A DNA stretch of 64,000 nucleotides from Enterobacter oligotrophicus (GCF_009176645.1 NZ_AP019007.1:930001-994000); one strand, 5' to 3'; positions 1 to 11,093 are shown, counted from the stretch's first letter. Numbers and translations are program-made. The notes: generated from the sequence alone by a model not told the origin.

Positions 1-1038
1 CTTCTTTATACGGCGCGCCAGGATGAGTTCGCGGGCATCGCCGTGATCATTGGTGATCAGGCGTTAACAACCATGTCCGGTGCCCTGATTAAAGCGCAAG
101 ATTTGCACGAAAAACCGGCCCGCACCGCCACGCTTAGAGGAGTTCCTCTTACCATCAAGCTCTATGCCGAAGCATGGACGACCGATGAACTGCTGTTTGC
201 CCTGTTTTTCGGTCTGGTTTGCGGCATCGCAGCCGGTTCGCTTAATTACTACATTCTCACCATTCGCCTGAATCCAGGAAAAGAGATTTTAACCGCCATT
301 AAGCTCGGTCAGTTTTACGTGGTTTATCAACCGGTGGTGGATGCAAAAGCGCTTAAAATGCGCGGCGTTGAAGTCTTAATGCGCTGGAAGCACCCCACGA
401 TGGGAGAGATCCCGCCGGATGCCTTTATCAATTTTGCCGAAGCGCAGCAACTGATTGTTCCCCTGACATTGCATCTCTTTGATCTGATTATACGCGATGC
501 CCCGGTGTTGCAGACTGTACTCCCTCCTGGCGCAAAACTCGGTATTAATATTGCGCCAGGCCACCTGCACGCAGAAAGTTTTAAAGAGGATATACGCGCC
601 TTTAATGCAGCCCTGCCGCAGGATCATTTCCAGACCGTACTGGAAATAACGGAACGTGACATGATTAATCAACGTGAGGCCAAGTCGCTGTTTGAATGGC
701 TGCACAACGAAGGTTTTGAGATTGCGATTGATGATTTCGGCACCGGGCACAGCGCGCTGATTTATCTAGAACGTTTCACAATGGACTACCTCAAAATCGA
801 TCGGGGCTTTGTGAACGCCATTGGCACCGAAACGGTGACATCACCGGTGCTTGACGCGGTACTGACGCTGGCAAGGCGGTTGAATATGTCGACGGTTGCG
901 GAAGGTGTAGAGACGCCGGAGCAGGCCGTCTGGCTGCGTGAGCATGGCGTTAATTTCCTGCAGGGCTACTGGATCAGCCGCCCCATGCCGCTGGAGCAAT
1001 TCAGTAAATGGCAACCTGACGTGACGCCCGGTGAATAA
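1..1038 (+). CDS. pdeN: Cyclic di-GMP phosphodiesterase, EAL domain, 5'-partial (PdeN/Rtn)
   Basis: The reading frame is open from base 1, so the N-terminus lies outside the window. The visible part has the end of a periplasmic sensor region (CSS-motif type), a hydrophobic segment (LLFALFFGLVCGIAAG) and a complete EAL domain. The EAL motifs are present: EVLMRW, NIAPGH, EITERD, IDDFGTG, DYLKID and AEGVET, so an active enzyme hydrolysing c-di-GMP to pGpG is expected at the inner membrane. It sits immediately upstream of yejA, as rtn/pdeN does in E. coli, which supports the name. The domain call is certain; the exact paralogue is inferred from position. Confidence 0.88.
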   Translation, partial: LLYTARQDEFAGIAVIIGDQALTTMSGALIKAQDLHEKPARTATLRGVPLTIKLYAEAWTTDELLFALFFGLVCGIAAGSLNYYILTIRLNPGKEILTAIKLGQFYVVYQPVVDAKALKMRGVEVLMRWKHPTMGEIPPDAFINFAEAQQLIVPLTLHLFDLIIRDAPVLQTVLPPGAKLGINIAPGHLHAESFKEDIRAFNAALPQDHFQTVLEITERDMINQREAKSLFEWLHNEGFEIAIDDFGTGHSALIYLERFTMDYLKIDRGFVNAIGTETVTSPVLDAVLTLARRLNMSTVAEGVETPEQAVWLREHGVNFLQGYWISRPMPLEQFSKWQPDVTPGE

Positions 1039-1114
1039 TTTCACAATGCGAGCGGCGTCAATTATCATTCACCCTAATTGAGTACGTCAGGATAAAAAAG
1101 GGAGCCGCCGGAAG

Positions 1115-2920
1115 ATGTTTATGCGCTTCGTGTTGATGCTGTTGGCATTAGTAAGCCTGTCCAGCCAGGCGCAGACCATCAAAGAAAGCACGGCGTTTGC
1201 CGTCATTGGTGAGCCAAAGTACGCAATTAACTTTACCCACTTTGATTATGTGAACCCTGCCGCGCCCAAAGGCGGAAATGTCACGCTCTCTGCGATGGGC
1301 ACCTTTGATAACTTCAACCGCTACGCGCTGCGCGGCGTGGCAGCGGCAAGGACAGAATCCCTCTACGACACCCTCTTTGTCACCTCTGATGATGAACCCG
1401 GCAGCTACTACCCGCTGGTGGCAGACAACGTTCGCTACGCGGATAATTTTGCCTGGGCGGAAGTTTCAATTAATCCACGGGCGCGTTTTCATGATGGCAC
1501 ACCGGTTAAAGCCAGCGACATCGCGTTCACGTTCCATAAATTTATGACCGAGGGCGTTCCCCAGTTCCGTCTGGTGTATAAAGGCGCAACGGTGAAAGCC
1601 ATTGCGCCGCTGACGGTGCGCATCGAACTGAGCGAACCGAACAAAGAGAACATGCTGAGCCTGTTCTCACTTCCCGTTATGCCGGAATCATTCTGGAAAA
1701 ACCATAAACTCAGCGACCCTCTCTCCACCCCGCCACTGGCAGGTGGCCCGTACCGTATCACCGACTGGCGCATGGGGCAGTATGTGATCTATTCCCGCGT
1801 CAAAGATTACTGGGCGGCCAACCTCCCGGTAAACCGTGGCCGCTGGAATTTCGACACCCTTCGCTATGATTATTATCTCGACGATAACGTGGCGTTCGAG
1901 GCGTTTAAGGCGGGGGCTTTCGATTTTCGTGTGGAGAGCAGCGCAAAGAACTGGGCAACCCGCTATATCGGTAAAAATTTCACAAAAGGTTATATCGTCA
2001 AAGACGAACATAAAAATGAGTCCGCGCAGGATACCCGCTGGCTGGCATTTAATATCCAGCGCCCGGTATTTGCCGACCGCCGGGTACGTCAGGCCATCAC
2101 CCTGGCCTTTGATTTTGAATGGATGAACAAAGCGCTGTTTTACGGGGCATACAGCCGTACCAACAGTTATTTCCAGAATACCGAATATGCCGCGCGCAAC
2201 TACCCAAACGCCGACGAACTGGTCCTGCTGGCTCCGCTGAAAGCGGAACTGCCGCCAGAAGTGTTTACCACCGTGTTTGAACCGCCTGAGTCCGACGGCA
2301 AGGGCTTCGATCGCGATAATCTGTTAAAAGCCAGTACGCTGCTGGATGAAGCAGGCTGGGTGCTGAAAAATCAAAAACGCGTCAATGCGCAAACGGGTAA
2401 GCCGCTGAGTTTTGAGCTTTTGCTCTCCTCAGGCGCAAACAACCAGTGGGTGCTGCCCTTTAAACAGAATCTTGAACGACTGGGGATAACCCTGAATATC
2501 CGCCAGGTGGATAACGCGCAGATCACCAACCGCATGCGCAGCCGGGATTACGACATGATGCAACGCCTGTATGCGGCGCAACCGTGGCCCGGCACAGATC
2601 TGCAGATCACCTGGGATTCCCGCTATATTGATTCTTCCTACAATGCACCGGGCGTTAAAAGCCCGGCAGTGGATGCGCTGATCGCCAAAATCGTGGCAGC
2701 ACAAGGTGATAAAGAGAAACTTGTGCCACTGGGTCGGGCGCTCGACAGAGTATTAACCTGGAATTATTACATGCTGCCCATGTGGTATATGGGCGAAGAT
2801 CGCATTGCCTTCTGGAACAAATTCTCTCAGCCATCTGTGCGCCCTGTTTACACCCTGGGCTTTGACACATGGTGGTACGACGTCAATAAAGCCGCCAGAC
2901 TCCCCGCTGAGCGGCGTTAA
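1115..2920 (+). CDS. yejA: Periplasmic peptide-binding protein of the YejABEF importer
   Basis: A 601-residue extracellular solute-binding protein (SBP_bac_5 family) with an N-terminal signal peptide of about 20 residues ending near SSQAQ. It captures oligopeptides in the periplasm for the YejBEF ABC transporter; in E. coli this system also imports the peptide antibiotic microcin C. Sequence agreement with E. coli YejA is high throughout, for example the stretches NPAAPKGG, DTWWYDVNKAA and NYYMLPMWYM. The start is preceded by a GGGAG-type Shine-Dalgarno. It is first in a tight operon with yejB 9 bases downstream. Confidence 0.97.
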   Translation: MFMRFVLMLLALVSLSSQAQTIKESTAFAVIGEPKYAINFTHFDYVNPAAPKGGNVTLSAMGTFDNFNRYALRGVAAARTESLYDTLFVTSDDEPGSYYPLVADNVRYADNFAWAEVSINPRARFHDGTPVKASDIAFTFHKFMTEGVPQFRLVYKGATVKAIAPLTVRIELSEPNKENMLSLFSLPVMPESFWKNHKLSDPLSTPPLAGGPYRITDWRMGQYVIYSRVKDYWAANLPVNRGRWNFDTLRYDYYLDDNVAFEAFKAGAFDFRVESSAKNWATRYIGKNFTKGYIVKDEHKNESAQDTRWLAFNIQRPVFADRRVRQAITLAFDFEWMNKALFYGAYSRTNSYFQNTEYAARNYPNADELVLLAPLKAELPPEVFTTVFEPPESDGKGFDRDNLLKASTLLDEAGWVLKNQKRVNAQTGKPLSFELLLSSGANNQWVLPFKQNLERLGITLNIRQVDNAQITNRMRSRDYDMMQRLYAAQPWPGTDLQITWDSRYIDSSYNAPGVKSPAVDALIAKIVAAQGDKEKLVPLGRALDRVLTWNYYMLPMWYMGEDRIAFWNKFSQPSVRPVYTLGFDTWWYDVNKAARLPAERR

Positions 2921-2929
2921 GGAACTACG

Positions 2930-4024
2930 ATGGGTGCTTACCTGATCCGCCGTCTGCTGTTGGTTATCCCGACGCTGTGGGCCATCATCACCATTAACTT
3001 TTTTATCGTGCAAATCGCCCCTGGCGGCCCGGTCGATCAGGCGATCGCCGCCATTGAGTTTGGCAACACCAGCGGTATGCCTGGCGGCGGGGGCGAAGGT
3101 ATGGGTGCAAGCCATGCCCGAACCGGCACAGGCAATATCAGCGAGAGCCAATACCGTGGCGGCCGCGGGCTGGACCCGGAGGTAATTGCCGAGATCGTCC
3201 ATCGCTATGGCTTCGATAAACCGCTCCACGAGCGGTATTTCACCATGCTGTGGGACTACGTGCGTTTCGATTTTGGCGACAGCCTGTTTCGCAGCGCATC
3301 CGTCCTGACGCTGATTAAACAGAGCCTGCCCGTCTCCATCACGCTGGGACTCTGGGGAACGCTGATCATCTATCTGGTTTCCATTCCGCTGGGTATCCGT
3401 AAAGCCGTCTACAATGGCAGCCGTTTCGATATCTGGAGCAGCACGTTGATCATCATCGGTTACGCGATCCCGGCATTCTTGTTTGCCGTACTGCTGATCG
3501 TCTTTTTCGCCGGAGGGAGCTATTTCGACATCTTCCCGCTGCGTGGGTTAGTGTCCGCCGATTTCAGCACCCTGCCGTGGTATCAAAAAATCACAGACTA
3601 TTTCTGGCATATTACCCTGCCAGTGCTCGCTACCGTGATTGGCGGTTTCGCAGCGCTAACCATGCTGACCAAGAACGCGTTCCTGGATGAGATCCGTAAA
3701 CAGTATGTCGTCACCGCGCGCGCAAAAGGCGTCGGTGAGAAGCAGATCATGTGGAAGCACGTTTTCCGCAACGCCATGCTGCTGGTGATCGCCGGATTTC
3801 CGGCCACGTTCATCAGTATGTTTTTTACCGGCTCGCTGCTGATAGAAGTGATGTTTTCGCTGAACGGCCTGGGGCTGCTGGGCTATGAAGCAACCGTGTC
3901 GCGCGATTATCCGGTGATGTTTGGCACACTCTACATTTTCACCCTGATTGGCCTGCTGCTGAATATCATCAGTGATATCAGCTATACGCTGGTTGATCCC
4001 CGAATCGATTTTGAGGGCCGCTAA
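2930..4024 (+). CDS. yejB: Peptide ABC transporter permease YejB
   Basis: A 364-residue inner-membrane permease of the binding-protein-dependent transport family (BPD_transp_1). The first membrane segment begins at residue 7, followed by a periplasmic loop carrying a Gly-rich run ([10 protein letters not shown], near residues 50-60), then the permease core with further hydrophobic segments. The cytoplasmic EAA-type loop that contacts the ATPase is recognisable ([10 protein letters not shown]). It pairs with YejE to form the translocation pore for substrates delivered by YejA. Its stop overlaps the yejE start as TAATG, implying translational coupling. Confidence 0.97.
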   Translation: MGAYLIRRLLLVIPTLWAIITINFFIVQIAPGGPVDQAIAAIEFGNTSGMPGGGGEGMGASHARTGTGNISESQYRGGRGLDPEVIAEIVHRYGFDKPLHERYFTMLWDYVRFDFGDSLFRSASVLTLIKQSLPVSITLGLWGTLIIYLVSIPLGIRKAVYNGSRFDIWSSTLIIIGYAIPAFLFAVLLIVFFAGGSYFDIFPLRGLVSADFSTLPWYQKITDYFWHITLPVLATVIGGFAALTMLTKNAFLDEIRKQYVVTARAKGVGEKQIMWKHVFRNAMLLVIAGFPATFISMFFTGSLLIEVMFSLNGLGLLGYEATVSRDYPVMFGTLYIFTLIGLLLNIISDISYTLVDPRIDFEGR

Positions 4025-5049
4025 TGCCGCGTTTAAGCCCCGTCAACCAGGCCCGCTGGGCTCGCTTTCGCCATAACCGCCGCGGTTACTGGTCGCTGTG
4101 GATTTTTGCCGTGCTGTTTGTATTAAGCCTGTGCTCTGAACTGATTGCCAACGATAAGCCCCTGCTGGTGCACTTTAATGACCGCTGGTATGTCCCCGTA
4201 CTCACCCAGTACAGCGAGAGTGATTTTGGCGGCCCGTTTGCTACTCCGGCCGAGTATCAGGACCCGTGGCTACGCAACCAGATTGAACAGCACGGCTGGG
4301 CGCTCTGGGCACCGGTGCGTTTTGGCGCGAACAGCATTAACTATTCCACCGAGACTCCGTTCCCGTCGCCACCCTCACGGCAAAACTGGCTGGGCACAGA
4401 TGCCAACGGCGGTGACGTGCTGGCGCGCATTCTTTACGGCACGCGGATCTCTATCCTCTTCGGGCTGATGCTGACGCTGTTTTCCAGCGTGATGGGCGTC
4501 GTGGCGGGTGCCGTTCAGGGCTATTACGGCGGTAAAATCGATCTCTGGGGACAGCGCGTGATTGAGGTCTGGTCCGGGATGCCGACCCTTTTCCTGATCA
4601 TTTTGCTTTCAAGCGTAGTGCAACCTGATTTCTGGTGGCTACTGGGAATTACCGTCCTGTTCGGCTGGATGGCGTTGGTCGGCGTTGTCCGCGCTGAATT
4701 TCTGCGCACGCGAAATTTTGACTACATCCGTGCCGCTCAGGCGCTGGGCGTGAGCGATCGCGGAATTATCTTCCGCCATATGCTCCCTAACGCCGTGGTC
4801 GCCACCCTCACCTTCCTGCCATTTATTTTATGCAGTTCGATCACCACCTTGACCTCACTCGATTTTCTCGGTTTCGGGTTACCGCTCGGTTCACCATCGC
4901 TTGGTGAACTGCTGTTACAGGGAAAAAATAACCTTCAGGCTCCCTGGCTGGGGATTACCGCATTTCTTTCTGTGGCAGTGCTGCTCTCGCTGCTGATCTT
5001 TATTGGCGAAGCCGTGCGCGATGCCTTTGATCCCAACAAGGCGGTATGA
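4024..5049 (+). CDS. yejE: Peptide ABC transporter permease YejE
   Basis: A 341-residue second permease subunit of the YejABEF importer. It has an N-terminal membrane anchor, a long periplasmic segment (about residues 40-130), the NWLGTDANGGDVLARIL motif typical of DppC/OppC-type permeases, and about five further membrane segments with an EAA loop (AAQALGVSDRG). The ATG overlaps the yejB stop by one base. The yejF start lies one base past its stop, so the operon is very compact. Confidence 0.97.
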   Translation: MPRLSPVNQARWARFRHNRRGYWSLWIFAVLFVLSLCSELIANDKPLLVHFNDRWYVPVLTQYSESDFGGPFATPAEYQDPWLRNQIEQHGWALWAPVRFGANSINYSTETPFPSPPSRQNWLGTDANGGDVLARILYGTRISILFGLMLTLFSSVMGVVAGAVQGYYGGKIDLWGQRVIEVWSGMPTLFLIILLSSVVQPDFWWLLGITVLFGWMALVGVVRAEFLRTRNFDYIRAAQALGVSDRGIIFRHMLPNAVVATLTFLPFILCSSITTLTSLDFLGFGLPLGSPSLGELLLQGKNNLQAPWLGITAFLSVAVLLSLLIFIGEAVRDAFDPNKAV

Positions 5050-5050
5050 C

Positions 5051-6640
5051 ATGACGCAACCCCTTCTCAGTATTGAAAATCTGTCCATTGCCTTTTCGAA
5101 GCAGGGTGAGACGCGCACGGTGGTCAATGATTTATCGCTGCAGATCCAGCGCGGCGAAACGCTGGCGCTGGTGGGTGAATCTGGCTCCGGCAAGAGCGTC
5201 TCGGCGCTCTCCGTGCTTCGCCTGCTCCCTTCCCCGCCGGTCCGTTATCCGCAAGGGGATATTCTTTTTCACGGCAGTTCACTGCTTCATGCCGACGAAC
5301 AGACTCTGCGCGGGGTCCGCGGCAATAAGATTGCCATGATTTTCCAGGAGCCGATGGTATCGCTCAACCCGCTGCATACCCTTGAGAAGCAGCTCTACGA
5401 AGTGCTTTCCTTGCACCGGGGTATGCGCAAAGAGGCGGCACGGGGCGAAATACTGGATTGTCTTGAACGTACCGGCATACGCAATGCAGCAAAGCGGCTG
5501 AGTGATTTCCCACACCAGCTTTCCGGCGGTGAGCGCCAGCGCGTGATGATTGCGATGGCGCTGCTCACACGCCCTGAACTGTTGATTGCCGATGAACCTA
5601 CAACAGCACTGGACGTCACCGTGCAGGCGCAGATCCTGCAATTGCTGCGCGAGTTGCGCGATGAGCTCAACATGAGCCTGCTGTTCATCACCCATAACCT
5701 GAGCATCGTCAGGAAACTGGCGGACAGCGTGGCCGTCATGCAAAACGGGCAATGCGTTGAACAAAACAGAGCGGCCCCCTTGCTGAGCGCCCCTCAGCAC
5801 CCGTATACGCGGCGTTTGCTCGACAGTGAACCGTCTGGCGATCCGGTGCCTTTGTCTGAAAACAGTACACCGTTGCTGCGCGTTGAAGATCTGGCCGTTT
5901 CGTTTCCCATCCGCAAAGGTATTTTTCGCCGCGTCGTTGATCAGAACCCGGTTCTGAAAAATATCAGCTTTACCCTGCGTCCCGGTGAATCACTCGGGCT
6001 GGTAGGCGAGTCCGGTTCAGGCAAAAGCACGACCGGTCTGGCATTGCTGCGCTTAATCGCCTCACAAGGGCACATTCTTTTCGATGATTTGCCTCTGCAC
6101 AGCTGGGATCGCCGCCAGATGCTTCCCGTGCGCCCGCGCATGCAGGTCGTATTTCAGGACCCAAACTCCTCGCTCAATCCACGGCTCAGCGTTTTGCAGA
6201 TTGTTGAAGAGGGGCTACGAGTACACCGCCCGGCGCTCACGGCCCAGCAGCGCGAAGAGGAAGTGATGCGGGTGATGGTGGAAGTGGGTTTAGATCCCGA
6301 TACGCGGCACCGCTACCCTGCCGAATTTTCCGGCGGACAGCGTCAGCGCATTGCCATTGCTCGTGCGCTGATCCTGAAACCAGAGTTAATCATACTGGAT
6401 GAACCGACCTCGTCACTGGACAGAACCGTCCAGGCGCAAATCCTGGCGCTATTAAAAGGGTTACAGGCGAAACACCGGCTGGCCTATATCTTTATCAGCC
6501 ACGATCTCCAGGTGGTACGCGCTTTGTGTCATCAGGTGATTGTGTTACGGCAGGGAGAGGTAGTCGAGCAGGGTGAGTGCCAGCGCGTATTCGCTGCACC
6601 GACGCAGAATTACACGCGCCAGCTATTAACGTCCGGCTAG
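5051..6640 (+). CDS. yejF: Dual-domain peptide ABC transporter ATPase YejF
   Basis: A 529-residue fusion of two ABC ATPase domains that energises YejBE. Each half carries a Walker A (GESGSGKS, about residues 40-47 and again near 322), a signature (LSGGERQRV and FSGGQRQRI) and a Walker B (LLIADEPTTALD and LIILDEPTSSLD). The frame is open from 5003 inside yejE, but the ATG at 5051 matches the E. coli start and follows the yejE stop directly, so it is preferred. It is the last gene of the yejABEF operon and faces yejG convergently three bases away. Confidence 0.97.
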   Translation: MTQPLLSIENLSIAFSKQGETRTVVNDLSLQIQRGETLALVGESGSGKSVSALSVLRLLPSPPVRYPQGDILFHGSSLLHADEQTLRGVRGNKIAMIFQEPMVSLNPLHTLEKQLYEVLSLHRGMRKEAARGEILDCLERTGIRNAAKRLSDFPHQLSGGERQRVMIAMALLTRPELLIADEPTTALDVTVQAQILQLLRELRDELNMSLLFITHNLSIVRKLADSVAVMQNGQCVEQNRAAPLLSAPQHPYTRRLLDSEPSGDPVPLSENSTPLLRVEDLAVSFPIRKGIFRRVVDQNPVLKNISFTLRPGESLGLVGESGSGKSTTGLALLRLIASQGHILFDDLPLHSWDRRQMLPVRPRMQVVFQDPNSSLNPRLSVLQIVEEGLRVHRPALTAQQREEEVMRVMVEVGLDPDTRHRYPAEFSGGQRQRIAIARALILKPELIILDEPTSSLDRTVQAQILALLKGLQAKHRLAYIFISHDLQVVRALCHQVIVLRQGEVVEQGECQRVFAAPTQNYTRQLLTSG

Positions 6641-6643
6641 CGC

Positions 6644-6988
6644 TCAGAAAGGATATTGACCAGAGAACGGCTCGGCAATTGCTACGCCAAAGTTTTTCAG
6701 ACGGCAGGTCGCAGCGAACTCGTCCTGGCTGTTCACAAACAGGCAAGGCTCGCCTTCACACTCCAGCACGGAGCTGTCCACTTCAATATCCGTCAGCGCC
6801 TGGCTGAGGCGCTCCATTACTGGCCACGCATCTTCATCGCTCGGGCTCAGCAGCTTGAGCGCGACCAGACAATTTTCGCAACCTGGAGCGCTTTGCGGAA
6901 TCGGTTCAACCTTCGAACCTGCAAAACCCGCCGACCAGCGATAGCTCTGTGGCAAGCGATGGACAATGGAGAGTTGTAATGTATTCAC
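6644..6988 (-). CDS. yejG: Conserved protein YejG, GTG start
   Basis: A 114-residue protein closely matching E. coli YejG in length and sequence ([41 protein letters not shown]). The start codon is GTG, preceded by a good GGGGAA Shine-Dalgarno. The function is not well established, although E. coli yejG has been linked to aminoglycoside tolerance in genetic screens. There is no signal peptide or membrane segment, so it is likely cytoplasmic. The gene is transcribed on its own towards the end of yejF. Confidence 0.93.
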   Translation of the reverse strand: MNTLQLSIVHRLPQSYRWSAGFAGSKVEPIPQSAPGCENCLVALKLLSPSDEDAWPVMERLSQALTDIEVDSSVLECEGEPCLFVNSQDEFAATCRLKNFGVAIAEPFSGQYPF

Positions 6989-7228
6989 GTTCGTTCCCCG
7001 GAAGCAAATTTACTTCACAATTTATTTACATTTATAGTAACACATCATCGCTAACCTGCACTATGAAGGGCTTTTTTACAGGCGTTACAGGTTCGCGTCG
7101 GCGCTATATGTACCCGTTTCTGCGATCTAACTCAACCTTTTTAAATACAATGATGTGACTTTTTACACAAATAGATTTTACATAAAAGAAACAAACACAG
7201 GGTAAACGAACGGAGGTTTGGTTGATAT

Positions 7229-7253
7229 GCATCAACAAAAAGGCCCGATTCGG
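7229..7253 (-). terminator. Rho-independent terminator of rsuA-bcr
   Basis: Read on the minus strand, a GGCCCGAATCGGGCC hairpin is followed by TTTTTGTT. It lies about 15 bases past the bcr stop and should end the rsuA-bcr transcript. The rest of the 279-base yejG-bcr gap is AT-rich and must hold the yejG promoter; no other feature stands out. Confidence 0.85.
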
Positions 7254-7267
7254 GCCTCAGGTGTTCT

Positions 7268-8464
7268 TTAGTTAGCCGCTTTTCGCGGCCGACTGGCGTA
7301 AAGATAGAAGAGAATGGAGCTGGTTGCGCAGAATGCAATCGCCCATAGCATCGGCCAGGCCGTGTTAAAGGTCGCCATAGAAAGCAGCGCGCCAACGATC
7401 GCACCAATCCCGAAGCGGAACGTCCCCGCCAGCGATGAAGCGGTTCCCGCCATGTGCGGGAACTCATCGAGGATCACCGCCATCGCATTGGATGAGACCA
7501 TCGACACACAGCCGACAAACGCCGCAACACCCACCACCAGGGCCCAGAAGCCCACACCGAAAAACGCGCTCACGACCAGCCAGATAGCCATCACAAACTG
7601 GACCCACAGCCCGGCACGAAACATGTTGATCGCCCCGACCCTGCGAACAAAGCGGCTGTTAATGATGGTCATGACAAACAGGAACACGATATTCAGCGCA
7701 AAGTAGTAGCCAAAGTGCTGGGGCGAAACGTGGTTCAGTTCAATGTAGACAAACGGCCCCGCGCTGAGGAAGGAGAACATCCCGGCAAAGCTGAAGCCGC
7801 TCGCCAGCATGTAGCTCAACACGCGCTTATGGCGAAACAGCGAGGCGAAGTTCCCCATGGTGGTACGAATGTGGAATTTCTGTCGGCGCTCGACGGGCAG
7901 CGTCTCATCAATAAAGAAGAAGATCATTGCCGACGCCAGCAGAGCCGCAATCGCCAGTATCCAGAAAATCGCATGCCAGCTGAACCACACCAGTACGGCA
8001 CCGCCGACCATCGGTGCCACCAGCGGTGCAATGGTCGTCACCAGCATGACAAACGACATCATGCGAGAGAACTCTTCCTTCGGGTAAACATCACGCATCA
8101 GGGCGTTTATCACCACGCTCGCCGCTGCCGCCGCCAGACCGTGGAAGAAACGCATAACGATCAGTTGATCGATACTCTGCGCCAGCGCACAGGCTACTGC
8201 CGCTCCAGCAAAGACCAGCGTACCGCCCAGAATAACCGGTTTACGGCCGAGGCTGTCGGCCATCGGGCCGTACAATAGCTGACCAATAGCGAAACCGAGA
8301 ATATAGGTGCTGAGCGTCATCTGCGCGCTGCCCGCCGGGACGCCAAACTGCGCGGAGATCACCGGCAGTGCAGGCAAATACATATCGATAGACAGCGGCA
8401 TCAACATGGCCAGCAGGCCAAGGATGAAGACGATTTTGAACGACGAGTGTGGCCTGGTGGTCAC
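7268..8464 (-). CDS. bcr: Bcr/CflA-family multidrug efflux transporter
   Basis: A 398-residue major facilitator superfamily drug:H+ antiporter with twelve hydrophobic segments. The loop motif [16 protein letters not shown] after the second membrane segment is the diagnostic MFS motif A, and the motif between TM4 and TM5 of drug antiporters also appears (LVAPMVGG). In E. coli Bcr exports bicyclomycin, tetracycline and some peptides. The start is GTG with an AGGAG site nine bases upstream. It follows rsuA with 15 bases between them on the same strand, so the two are probably co-transcribed. Confidence 0.95.
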   Translation of the reverse strand: MTTRPHSSFKIVFILGLLAMLMPLSIDMYLPALPVISAQFGVPAGSAQMTLSTYILGFAIGQLLYGPMADSLGRKPVILGGTLVFAGAAVACALAQSIDQLIVMRFFHGLAAAAASVVINALMRDVYPKEEFSRMMSFVMLVTTIAPLVAPMVGGAVLVWFSWHAIFWILAIAALLASAMIFFFIDETLPVERRQKFHIRTTMGNFASLFRHKRVLSYMLASGFSFAGMFSFLSAGPFVYIELNHVSPQHFGYYFALNIVFLFVMTIINSRFVRRVGAINMFRAGLWVQFVMAIWLVVSAFFGVGFWALVVGVAAFVGCVSMVSSNAMAVILDEFPHMAGTASSLAGTFRFGIGAIVGALLSMATFNTAWPMLWAIAFCATSSILFYLYASRPRKAAN

Positions 8465-8479
8465 AGAGTTCTCCTGAAA

Positions 8480-9187
8480 TTAGCGTGAAGTCAGACCAAC
8501 GCTGGCGATCTCTTCTTCTGTCAGCGGGCGATATTCGCCAGGCTCCAGGTCGGGATCGAGTTCAATCGCACCAATACGTTCACGATGCAGACCTGTAACG
8601 TGGTTACCCACTGCGGCAAACATACGTTTTACCTGGTGGTAGCGCCCTTCGCTGATGGTCAGACGGACTTCCGTCGGCGTGATAACCTCAAGCACCGCCG
8701 GTTTGGTCAGATCTTTTTCATTGTGCAACTGAACGCCTTTAGCGAATTGCGCAGCCGTATCATCCGATACCGGCGATTCCAGCGTGACCAGATAGGTTTT
8801 CTCGCAGTGATGACGCGGAGACGTAATGCGATGCGACCATTGGCCATCATCGGTCATCAGCACCAGACCGGTGGTATCGATATCCAGACGTCCTGCCGCG
8901 TGCAGTTTGTGTGCAACCGGCTCGTCGAGAAAATAGAGGACTGTCGGGTGATCCGGGTCGTCCGTTGAGCAGACGTACCCTTCCGGTTTGTTAAGCATGA
9001 AGTAACGCGGGCCATGCTGCTGGGTCAGCGGGTTGCCGTCATACTCAACCTGATGCTCAGGCTGGAGTTTGAACGCGGTGTCTTTCACAATGTCGCCATC
9101 CACGGTAACGCGGCTGGCGCGAATTTCACGCCCGGCAATAGCGCGGCTTACGCCGAGTTGCTGAGCGATAAACTTATCAAGTCGCAT
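8480..9187 (-). CDS. rsuA: 16S rRNA pseudouridine-516 synthase RsuA
   Basis: A 235-residue enzyme that isomerises U516 of 16S rRNA to pseudouridine. It has an N-terminal S4 RNA-binding domain ([20 protein letters not shown]) and a RluA/RsuA catalytic domain with the active-site segment [17 protein letters not shown], in which the first Asp is the catalytic residue. Length and order match E. coli RsuA (231 residues). It is divergent from radD across a 148-base gap that must contain both promoters. Confidence 0.96.
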   Translation of the reverse strand: MRLDKFIAQQLGVSRAIAGREIRASRVTVDGDIVKDTAFKLQPEHQVEYDGNPLTQQHGPRYFMLNKPEGYVCSTDDPDHPTVLYFLDEPVAHKLHAAGRLDIDTTGLVLMTDDGQWSHRITSPRHHCEKTYLVTLESPVSDDTAAQFAKGVQLHNEKDLTKPAVLEVITPTEVRLTISEGRYHQVKRMFAAVGNHVTGLHRERIGAIELDPDLEPGEYRPLTEEEIASVGLTSR

Positions 9188-9335
9188 GAAATCTTTTTAG
9201 CCTTAATGGTGCTGGAAGCGGGCAACGCCCGAAAAAGAAGCAGTCAGGAACGGTTCAGTATAATGGTCTGGTTGCGTCACTCAAGGGAAAAAGTTTCGTG
9301 GCATACTATATGCGAAATAACTAAACCGAGAACCC

Positions 9336-11093
9336 ATGACTTTTACACTTCGTCCCTATCAGCAGGAAGCCGTCGACGCGACCCTCGCCTGGTTCCGTAA
9401 ACACCGGGAACCGGCGGCAATTGTGCTCCCGACCGGTGCAGGCAAAAGCCTGGTGATCGCCGAACTGGCACGCCTGGCACGTGGACGCGTGCTGGTACTG
9501 GCGCATGTTAAAGAGCTGGTGGCGCAAAACCACGCCAAATATTGTGCGCTTGGGCTGGAGGCTGATATTTTTGCCGCCGGACTAAAACGTAAAGAGAGCC
9601 ACGGCAAAGTGGTGTTTGGCAGCGTGCAGTCGGTTGCCCGCAATCTGGAACAGTTTCGCAGCGAGTTCTCATTGCTGATTGTCGACGAGTGCCACCGTAT
9701 CAGCGATGACGACGACAGCCAGTATCAGCAAATCCTCACCCACCTGAAAGAGGTGAACCCTCACTTACGCCTGCTCGGCCTGACGGCCACGCCCTTTCGC
9801 CTGGGTAAAGGCTGGATTTATCGCTTCCATTATCACGGCATGGTGCGCGGAGACGAGAAGGCGCTATTCAGCGACTGTATTTATGAGCTTCCACTGCGCT
9901 ACATGATTAAGCATGGCTACCTGACGCCCCCGGAGCGCCTGGATATGCCGGTGGTCCAGTACGACTTCAGCCGTCTGCAGGCGCAAAGCAACGGCTTATT
10001 CAGTGAAGCGGACCTTAATCAGGAGCTGAAAAAACAGCAGCGCATCACGCCGCACATCGTCAGCCAGATCGAAGAGTTTGCCCAGACGCGCAAAGGCGTG
10101 ATGATTTTTGCTGCCACCGTTGAACACGCACGAGAAATCACCGGCTTATTACCCGCTGACGACGCGGCGCTGATCACCGGCGAAACGCCCGGCCCGGAGC
10201 GCGACGCGCTGATTGACGCCTTTAAAGCGCAACAGTTTCGCTATCTGGTGAATGTCTCGGTGTTAACCACCGGCTTTGACGCCCCTCACGTCGACCTGAT
10301 TGCTATTCTGCGCCCAACCGAATCCGTCAGCCTTTATCAGCAGATTGTCGGGCGCGGCCTGCGGCTGGCTCCAGGGAAAACGGACTGCCTGATTCTGGAT
10401 TACGCGGGTAACCCGCACGATCTCTACTCTCCTGAAGTTGGCACGCCGAAAGGCAAAAGTGACAACGTCCCCGTTCAGGTGTTTTGTCCCGCCTGCGGGT
10501 TTGCTAACACCTTCTGGGGCAAAACCACCGCCGACGGTACGCTGATTGAACACTTTGGCCGCCGCTGTCAGGGCTGGTTTGAAGACGATGAAGGGCATCG
10601 CGAACAGTGTGATTTCCGTTTCCGTTTTAAAAACTGCCCGCACTGTAACGCCGAAAACGACATAGCCGCCCGCCGTTGCCGGGCGTGCGACACGGTGCTG
10701 GTCGACCCGGACGACATGCTGAAAGCGGCGCTGAAGCTGAAAGATGCGCTGGTGCTGCGCTGTTCCGGCATGGCGCTGCAGCCCGGCGCGGATGAGAAAG
10801 GCGAGTGGCTGAAAATTACCTATTACGACGAGGACGGTGCAGACGTTAGCGAACGGTTCAGGGTGCAAACGCCTGCCCAGAGAACGGCTTTCGAGCAGCT
10901 CTTTATCCGCCCACATACCCGCACACCAGGCGTGCCGCTACGCTGGATAACCGTTGCGGATATCGTGCATCAACAGCTATTACTGCGCCACCCTGATTTC
11001 GTGGTGGCGCGTAAGAAAGGCCAGTTCTGGCAGGTACGGGAAAAGGTCTTTGACTACGAAGGCCGTTTTCGCCGGGCGAACGAACTGCGCTAG
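9336..11093 (+). CDS. radD: DNA repair superfamily 2 helicase-like ATPase RadD (YejH)
   Basis: A 585-residue SF2 ATPase involved in double-strand-break repair and in avoiding recombination intermediates in E. coli. It has Walker A (PTGAGKS, about residue 32), DECH box (VDECH), motif III (LGLTATPFR), and the helicase C domain with [13 protein letters not shown]. The C-terminal third contains zinc-finger-like cysteine pairs (CPACGF, CPHCN, CRACD). Near-identity to E. coli YejH fixes the call. Its TAG stop is shared with the convergent epimerase gene through the palindrome CTAG at 11090-11093. Confidence 0.96.
   Translation: MTFTLRPYQQEAVDATLAWFRKHREPAAIVLPTGAGKSLVIAELARLARGRVLVLAHVKELVAQNHAKYCALGLEADIFAAGLKRKESHGKVVFGSVQSVARNLEQFRSEFSLLIVDECHRISDDDDSQYQQILTHLKEVNPHLRLLGLTATPFRLGKGWIYRFHYHGMVRGDEKALFSDCIYELPLRYMIKHGYLTPPERLDMPVVQYDFSRLQAQSNGLFSEADLNQELKKQQRITPHIVSQIEEFAQTRKGVMIFAATVEHAREITGLLPADDAALITGETPGPERDALIDAFKAQQFRYLVNVSVLTTGFDAPHVDLIAILRPTESVSLYQQIVGRGLRLAPGKTDCLILDYAGNPHDLYSPEVGTPKGKSDNVPVQVFCPACGFANTFWGKTTADGTLIEHFGRRCQGWFEDDEGHREQCDFRFRFKNCPHCNAENDIAARRCRACDTVLVDPDDMLKAALKLKDALVLRCSGMALQPGADEKGEWLKITYYDEDGADVSERFRVQTPAQRTAFEQLFIRPHTRTPGVPLRWITVADIVHQQLLLRHPDFVVARKKGQFWQVREKVFDYEGRFRRANELR

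Noticed and set aside
7715..8278. 187-codon plus-strand frame inside bcr
   Set aside because: Antisense shadow of the bcr transporter; His/Gln/Arg-rich product typical of reversed membrane-protein codons.
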